A stretch of 32,845 nt of DNA from Streptomyces sp. 8L (lineage in GTDB: Bacteria; Actinomycetota; Actinomycetes; Streptomycetales; Streptomycetaceae). This document shows positions 30,302 through 32,845 of the stretch, piece by piece. A program made the translations under genes and the position numbers. The first letter of the stretch is position 1; each line of letters opens with the position of its first letter. The DNA lies in contig NZ_JAIUKE010000086.1 of the NCBI RefSeq assembly GCF_020176795.1, forward strand, positions 1 through 32,845, written 5' to 3'. The notes beneath the pieces are model-generated. The model ran no database searches. It was not told the origin of the DNA and was given only the letters and a program-made list of their open reading frames with translations.

Positions 30302-31351
30302 TCAGCCGCGTTCCGTCGGTGACATGTCCTGCGTCCCGATGGCTGTGAGCAGCGCGAACTGCTGGGCCGTGCGTGATCCGGACGGTGCCGAATACACGGC
30401 GATGCGCAGGTCGCTGCCCGGCACGGTGAGCGTGTCGCAGTCGACGGTCACGGGTCCGAGCTCCGGGTGGTGGACCGTCTTGCGGTCGGCGCTGTGGAAC
30501 CCCACGACGTGGGACTCCCACAGCTCGTCGAAGCGCTCGCTGACCTCGCGCAGCTCCGTGATCAGCTGGCGCAGCGCGGGGTCGTCCGGATAGCGCGCGG
30601 TCGAGGAGCGCAGGTCGGACACCATGGCTGTCTCGAACCGCTCGCGCTGGTCCGGCTCGTGCGTGACCCGCGTGGGCAGCCGCGCGAAGTGCCGCCAGGC
30701 GACGCTGCGTTCACGGCCCCGGAACACGGAAGGGTCACCGACGAGGGCGGCCCACAGCGCGTTCCACGAGATGGTGTTCCAGCAGGCGTCGTGCACGGCG
30801 AGCGGTGTCTGGCCGAGCTGGTCGAGGAGGCGCTGCACGCTCGGCGGGATGTACGGGGAGATGCGGGTGTCCGCCGGCGGGGCCTGCCCGGCGAGCAGGA
30901 ACAGGTGGTCCCGCTCCACCGGCGCTAGCCGCAGCGCCCGGGCGAGGGCGTGCAGGACCTGCGGCGACGGCGCGGTCGCCCGCCCGCGCTCCAGCCGTAC
31001 GACGTAGTCGACGGAGAGCCCGGCCAGCTGTGCCAGCTCCTCGCGGCGCAGGCCGGGGGCGCGGCGGGTGCCCGACGTCAGACCGGCGGGCAGCCCCGCG
31101 TCGCCGGGCGTGGTGCGATCCCGCCAGTGCCGCAGGGCATGCCCGAGGTCGCCGTGCCCAGAGCCGGAGCCGGAACCGTGCCCAGAGCCGGAGCCGGAGC
31201 CGAGGCCGGACCCGGAGCCGCGCCCAGAGCCGGGGCCGGGGCCGTGCTCAGAGCCGGGGCCGGAGCCGTGCCCAGAGCCGGGGCCGGGCCCGGGGCCGTG
31301 GGCGGCGGCCCCGGCGGCGGTGTCCCGAGGGCTGTGCGGTGGTTCGCTCAC
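30302..31351 (-). CDS. MmyB-type HTH regulator with Gly/Ser/His-rich N-terminal tail
   Basis: XRE-type helix-turn-helix regulator with a C-terminal MmyB-like PAS-type ligand domain. GTG 31351 (VSEPPHSPRD) gives 349 residues; an in-frame GTG 31381 gives 359. At 31351 no ribosome site is present but GATACT lies 7-8 bp upstream, suggesting a leaderless mRNA. The HTH follows the tail: GLRREELAQLAGLSVDYVVR, LERGRATAPSPQVLHALARA. The sensor has CWNTISWNALWAALVGDPSV and VVGFHSADRKTVHHPELGPV. A 49-residue GPGSGHGS-type repeat tail before the HTH is unusual. The regulator is divergent from an SDR gene, a common pair in Streptomyces in which the regulator controls the SDR. Confidence 0.88.
   Translation of the reverse strand: MSEPPHSPRDTAAGAAAHGPGPGPGSGHGSGPGSEHGPGPGSGRGSGSGLGSGSGSGHGSGSGSGHGDLGHALRHWRDRTTPGDAGLPAGLTSGTRRAPGLRREELAQLAGLSVDYVVRLERGRATAPSPQVLHALARALRLAPVERDHLFLLAGQAPPADTRISPYIPPSVQRLLDQLGQTPLAVHDACWNTISWNALWAALVGDPSVFRGRERSVAWRHFARLPTRVTHEPDQRERFETAMVSDLRSSTARYPDDPALRQLITELREVSERFDELWESHVVGFHSADRKTVHHPELGPVTVDCDTLTVPGSDLRIAVYSAPSGSRTAQQFALLTAIGTQDMSPTERG
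31154..31300. repeat. Gly/Ser/His-coding tandem repeat in regulator gene
   Basis: Imperfect 6/18/24-bp repeats of CCCAGAGCCGGAGCCGGA-type units encode the GPGSGHGSGSG tail of the MmyB-type regulator. Units are multiples of six, so changes in copy number keep the frame. Confidence 0.75.
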
Positions 31352-31470
31352 CTGTCCAGTATCGGCGGCCGGGTCCGGCACAGCCTGGTACTGCCGGTCC
31401 CCCCGCTGTCCGGTCCCGCTGCGGAAGAGGGCCCTGCCAGGCCGCGCGGAACCCGTGGACCGTGAGCGTC

Positions 31471-32187
31471 ATGAGCAACGACGACAACACGACCATCACA
31501 GTGATCACCGGCGCCAACAAGGGCCTCGGGTACGAGACGGCCCGCCGTCTGATCGAGCGGGGACACACCGTGTACGCGGGGGCCCGCGACGCCGTGCGCG
31601 GGAAACGCGCGGCGGGGGGGCTCGGCGCCCGTCCGCTGCTGATCGACGTGACCGACGACGCGTCCGTCCTCGCCGCAGCCGAGGCGGTACGGGCGGAGGC
31701 CGGACGCGTCGACCTCCTCGTGAACAACGCGGGCATCACGGGCGCCGGCGCCGGCTCCGGCGAATCGGAGACGGACACACTGCGCCGGGTGTACGAGACG
31801 AACGTCTTCGGCCCCGTACGGACCATCCACGCTTTCCTGCCGCTGCTGTCGGGGCCCGGCGCGGCCGTCGTGAACGTCAGCAGCGGGCTGGGGTCCGTCT
31901 CTCTCGCGGCGGACCCGGAACTGCGCGCGATGGTGCGGGGATGGGCGCCGTACCCCCCGTACGCCTCGTCCAAGGCCGCCCTGAACATGCTGACTCTGCT
32001 GTACGGGCAGACCCACCCGGACGTCGCGTTCTGCGCGGTCGACCCGGGCTACACCGCCACCGACCTCAACGGCCACCGGGGTTTCCAGACCGTGGCGGAG
32101 GGCGCGCGGACGATCGTGGAGGCGGCCCTGAACGGGCGGCCGCCCGGCTCGCGGTTCCTCAGCGCGGACGGCGAGCTGCCGTGGTGA
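31471..32187 (+). CDS. Short-chain dehydrogenase/reductase (SDR)
   Basis: 238 residues from ATG 31471; GTG 31462 is also in frame. Classical SDR features: cofactor motif TGANKGLG (residues 13-20), where the surrounding Arg suggests NADP(H); LLIDVTDDASV; LLVNNAGITG; catalytic VNVSSGLGSV and PYASSKAALNM (Ser, Tyr, Lys); and AVDPGYTATDL after it. It reduces or oxidises a carbonyl/alcohol of unknown identity. Divergent from the MmyB-type regulator, which probably controls it. Ends 15 bp before a strong shared terminator. Confidence 0.92.
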   Translation: MSNDDNTTITVITGANKGLGYETARRLIERGHTVYAGARDAVRGKRAAGGLGARPLLIDVTDDASVLAAAEAVRAEAGRVDLLVNNAGITGAGAGSGESETDTLRRVYETNVFGPVRTIHAFLPLLSGPGAAVVNVSSGLGSVSLAADPELRAMVRGWAPYPPYASSKAALNMLTLLYGQTHPDVAFCAVDPGYTATDLNGHRGFQTVAEGARTIVEAALNGRPPGSRFLSADGELPW

Positions 32188-32202
32188 CGGCGGCGCCGGG
32201 CC

Positions 32203-32255
32203 GGGCCGGCTGAGCCCGGCCAGCCCGGGCCGTCCGGCCCCGGCTCAGCCGGCCC
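32203..32255. terminator. Strong bidirectional terminator overlapping the DoxX stop codon
   Basis: GGGCCGGCTGAGCC (32203-32216) and GGCTCAGCCGGCCC (32242-32255) are perfectly complementary. The DoxX stop (32245-32247) lies in the right arm. Confidence 0.75.
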
Positions 32256-32760
32256 GCCGGCCGCACAGCCATCCGTACCTGCCCAGCGTCGGCCGCAGCC
32301 GGGTGTCCAGGCTCCAGGTCGAGCCGGCGAAGGCGTAGTACAGCGCGAGCGAGGCGAAGATGTAGCCGACCGAGGGGCCCAGGTCCGTCATGCCCTGCTT
32401 CCACGGCAGGTGAAAGCCCTCGGCCCCGGACCAGATGCCGAACGAGAACACCGCGCTGCCGATGAGGACGGCATTGCTGAACGCGCCGAGGATCAGCCCG
32501 AGTGCGATCAGCGTCTCGACGACCGCCGTGCCCACCGCGAACGTGCCGGGCGCCGACGTCCCGATCGCGTGCCACATCTGGAGCCACTGGTGGAAGACGG
32601 GAGTCCGGACGTCGGCGGCCTTGCCCAGCTCGTCGCCGAGGGTCTGGCCGTGGATGAACCCGGGCAGCCACTTGAAGGTGGCGTCGGCGGCCCACAGGAG
32701 GCCGAAGACGATCCTGACGACGGCCGCGCCGTGCAGCCGTCCGGGCGTGAGGGTGGCGGG
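32245..32760 (-). CDS. DoxX-family membrane protein, 5' end lost at contig edge
   Basis: Membrane protein of the DoxX/quinol-oxidase-accessory type. An ATG at 32577 would give 110 residues, but the same frame upstream keeps encoding family-like sequence: GAAVVRIVFGLLWAADATFK, then WLPGFIHGQTLGDELGKAAD. The true gene is therefore longer and its start lies beyond about 32755, in or past the degraded edge. Four helices are visible: VVRIVFGLLWAADATF, GTAVVETLIALGLILGAFSN, AVLIGSAVFSFGIWSG and SVGYIFASLALYYAFAGS. Convergent with the SDR. Function is undefined at family level; redox-related roles are reported for DoxX proteins. Confidence 0.75.
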   Translation of the reverse strand, partial: PATLTPGRLHGAAVVRIVFGLLWAADATFKWLPGFIHGQTLGDELGKAADVRTPVFHQWLQMWHAIGTSAPGTFAVGTAVVETLIALGLILGAFSNAVLIGSAVFSFGIWSGAEGFHLPWKQGMTDLGPSVGYIFASLALYYAFAGSTWSLDTRLRPTLGRYGWLCGRRAG

Positions 32761-32845
32761 GGGCCCCCCCGCGGGGGCCGCCCCCCCCGCCGCCCGGGGG
32801 GGGGGGGGGGGGGTGGTTGTGCTGGGGGGGGTGTTGGGGTTGGGG
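32761..32845. other. Low-complexity contig edge
   Basis: Runs of C, then about 17 G, then G-rich sequence with isolated T. This is not plausible coding DNA and matches the degraded left end, so it is probably an assembly artefact. Confidence 0.65.

Overview
The window looks like a complete contig of a high-GC actinobacterium, very probably Streptomyces. The evidence is third-position G/C codon use, frequent GTG starts, ATGA/GTGA gene overlaps, and families typical of Streptomyces (MmyB-type regulator next to an SDR, XRE-TPR regulator, PepSY, DUF5134-like). Both ends run into homopolymer-rich sequence (about 1-45 and 32761-32845) that resembles assembly edges, and the genes there (M6 protease, DoxX protein) lack believable starts.

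Left flank (1-6351): a secreted M6-type metalloprotease; a reverse-strand operon of MarR regulator, DHA2-type MFS exporter and isochorismatase-like hydrolase, with start/stop overlaps; a Tat-exported GH3 protein; and tRNA-Arg(CCT) with its terminator.

Island (6310-15114): the 3' half of the tRNA plus its terminator is repeated directly 8,703 bp downstream (102 bp, 100 identical, the first 75 without mismatch). This is the mark of site-specific integration into the tRNA. The bracketed DNA holds an XRE/TPR regulator, a Nudix hydrolase, a TauD/clavaminate-synthase-like oxygenase with a small partner gene, two separate proteins with PD-(D/E)XK nuclease motifs, an IS5-type element whose transposase has one in-frame amber codon, and remnants of other genes including a frameshifted phage-type amidase. 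No integrase is visible, so the island looks like a stranded or trans-mobilised element.

Putative conflict operon (15202-19748, reverse strand, just outside attR): an NrtR-like Nudix/winged-helix regulator, a nucleosidase (MTAN/PNP-fold) protein, a TPR-like/transmembrane protein and a four-TM protein. The second and third share a short V-G-[IV]-x-A-G motif resembling amyloid-signalling motifs. This is the best candidate here for an undescribed system.

Copper/envelope-metal region (19854-27852): a Cu+ P-type ATPase between a small Met/His-tailed membrane protein and a PCuAC-like chaperone, a Met-rich membrane protein with an ECF sigma factor, and a PepSY plus DUF5134-like pair. Four unrelated tandem-repeat arrays (units of 21, 19, 12 and about 20-22 bp) lie in its intergenic spaces.

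Right flank (27931-32845): a DksA/TraR zinc-finger protein, a GNAT acetyltransferase, a cysteine-free bL36 paralogue behind a Zur-box-like site, a secreted chorismate mutase, a divergent MmyB-type regulator/SDR pair, and a DoxX-family protein that runs into the contig edge.
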